The translations under genes were made by a program, and so were the position numbers. The notes below the pieces were generated by a model. It searched no databases. It saw only the letters and a program-made list of their open reading frames with translations, and was not told where the DNA came from. From Bradyrhizobium jicamae (GTDB lineage: Bacteria > Pseudomonadota > Alphaproteobacteria > Rhizobiales > Xanthobacteraceae), in the NCBI RefSeq assembly GCF_001440395.1, contig NZ_LLXZ01000171.1:344-51823 (forward strand): 51,480 nucleotides of DNA. Direction: 5' to 3'. Of this stretch, positions 51,285 to 51,480 are shown in pieces. Position 1 is the stretch's first letter, and every line of letters starts with the position of its first letter.

Positions 51285-51309
51285 AGCCCCGCTCGCGCGG
51301 GGCTTTTTT
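51285..51309 (+). terminator. Intrinsic terminator
   Basis: The stem AGCCCCGC/GCGGGGCT with loop TCGC is followed by TTTTT on the plus strand. AAAA flanks the other side, so it can also act on the minus strand. It lies between the GCG_CRPN gene and the convergent R/W-rich gene. Confidence 0.85.
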
Positions 51310-51340
51310 ATTGCTTCTCTAAATGCTCATTGGCAGCAGC

Positions 51341-51480
51341 TTACCAGTAGTAACGGCGCCGGCGCCAGTAGCGGCGACGCCAGCGACGGCGGCGGCGATG
51401 CCAGCCCCAATACCGGCGGCGCCAACGACGCCGGCGCCAGCCCCAGCGACGGCGCCCCCAGCCCCAACGCCTTCGGCCCC
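51341..51480 (-). CDS. Arg/Trp-rich protein, 3' end only
   Basis: The gene enters from beyond the window end and stops with TAA at 51341-51343. Forty-six residues are visible. They are almost all Arg, Trp, Gly and Tyr in repeats such as WGWGRRRWGW and RRYWGWHRRRR, ending RRRRYYW. Small secreted basic proteins with such tails occur in Bradyrhizobium, often near GCG_CRPN genes as here. The N-terminus, and so any signal peptide, cannot be seen. Frame choice rests on this composition and the in-frame stop. Confidence 0.6.
   Translation of the reverse strand, partial: GRRRWGWGRRRWGWRRRRWRRRYWGWHRRRRRWRRRYWRRRRYYW

Noticed and set aside
51341..51480. Ala/Gly-rich alternative frames at the window end
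   Set aside because: Only the R/W-rich frame ends in a stop matching the terminator position and shows coherent repeats.

Overview
The window looks like a chromosomal segment of an alphaproteobacterium of the Bradyrhizobium/Nitrobacteraceae type. This is inferred from uniformly high GC, many bradyrhizobial-style small secreted proteins, a GcrA-family regulator, a tRNA-Arg(TCG), and at least six families of short palindromic interspersed repeats of the kind that litter Bradyrhizobium genomes. No rRNA, CRISPR array, transposase or phage gene was seen.

Region by region. 1-7.5 kb: two repeats, a hypothetical membrane protein, a 1-Cys peroxiredoxin with a convincing promoter, a DUF2177 membrane protein, a chemoreceptor, an EamA transporter and glutathione-dependent formaldehyde dehydrogenase. 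7.5-18.6 kb: small secreted or membrane proteins (two of only 39 and 28 residues), tRNA-Arg, two alpha/beta hydrolases, a GGDEF-EAL protein broken by an apparent one-base frameshift, an oxalate-decarboxylase-type bicupin, a decayed tRNA-Arg-like fragment, a VOC protein and a GrlR-like protein. 18.6-24.4 kb: a PAS histidine kinase, an AraC regulator divergent from an NTF2-like protein, an EamA transporter and a NUDIX hydrolase. 24.4-29.5 kb: a minus-strand acyl-CoA catabolic cluster (SCP2-type thiolase, DUF35 protein, MaoC hydratase, SDR, GNAT, DapA-family protein, NUDIX) with two palindromic repeats between its genes. 29.5-39.8 kb: a ~500 bp bradyrhizobial repeat block, a GcrA-like protein, a ZntB/CorA-type transporter, a cyclase-family hydrolase, a fused indolepyruvate ferredoxin oxidoreductase, a triheme cytochrome c and a TRIC-like channel.

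The standout is 39.9-44.3 kb: a compact minus-strand gene set for a thiazole/oxazole-modified RiPP (TOMM). It has a 167-residue precursor whose last 77 residues hold 20 cysteines in Gly-Cys-rich repeats, a fused E1-like/YcaO cyclodehydratase with both zinc Cys pairs and the YcaO ATP-binding glutamates, and a SagB-type FMN dehydrogenase with the Lys-Tyr pair. A strong hairpin lies between the precursor gene and the enzyme genes, the expected way to make more precursor than enzyme. The precursor leader begins with a signal-peptide-like stretch, and no dedicated exporter or protease gene is adjacent. The natural reading is a Cys-rich polythiazole product, possibly exported by the general secretory route, of unknown function.

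44.5-51.5 kb: a two-domain VOC protein, a PEP-mutase/isocitrate-lyase family protein, NIPSNAP, an ArsR-type regulator, a methyltransferase with a C-terminal winged-helix-like tail, a RidA-family protein, a secreted alpha/beta hydrolase, a GCG_CRPN small secreted protein, and the 3' end of an Arg/Trp-rich protein running off the window.

Calls rest on reading translated sequence and recalled family motifs. No database search was run.
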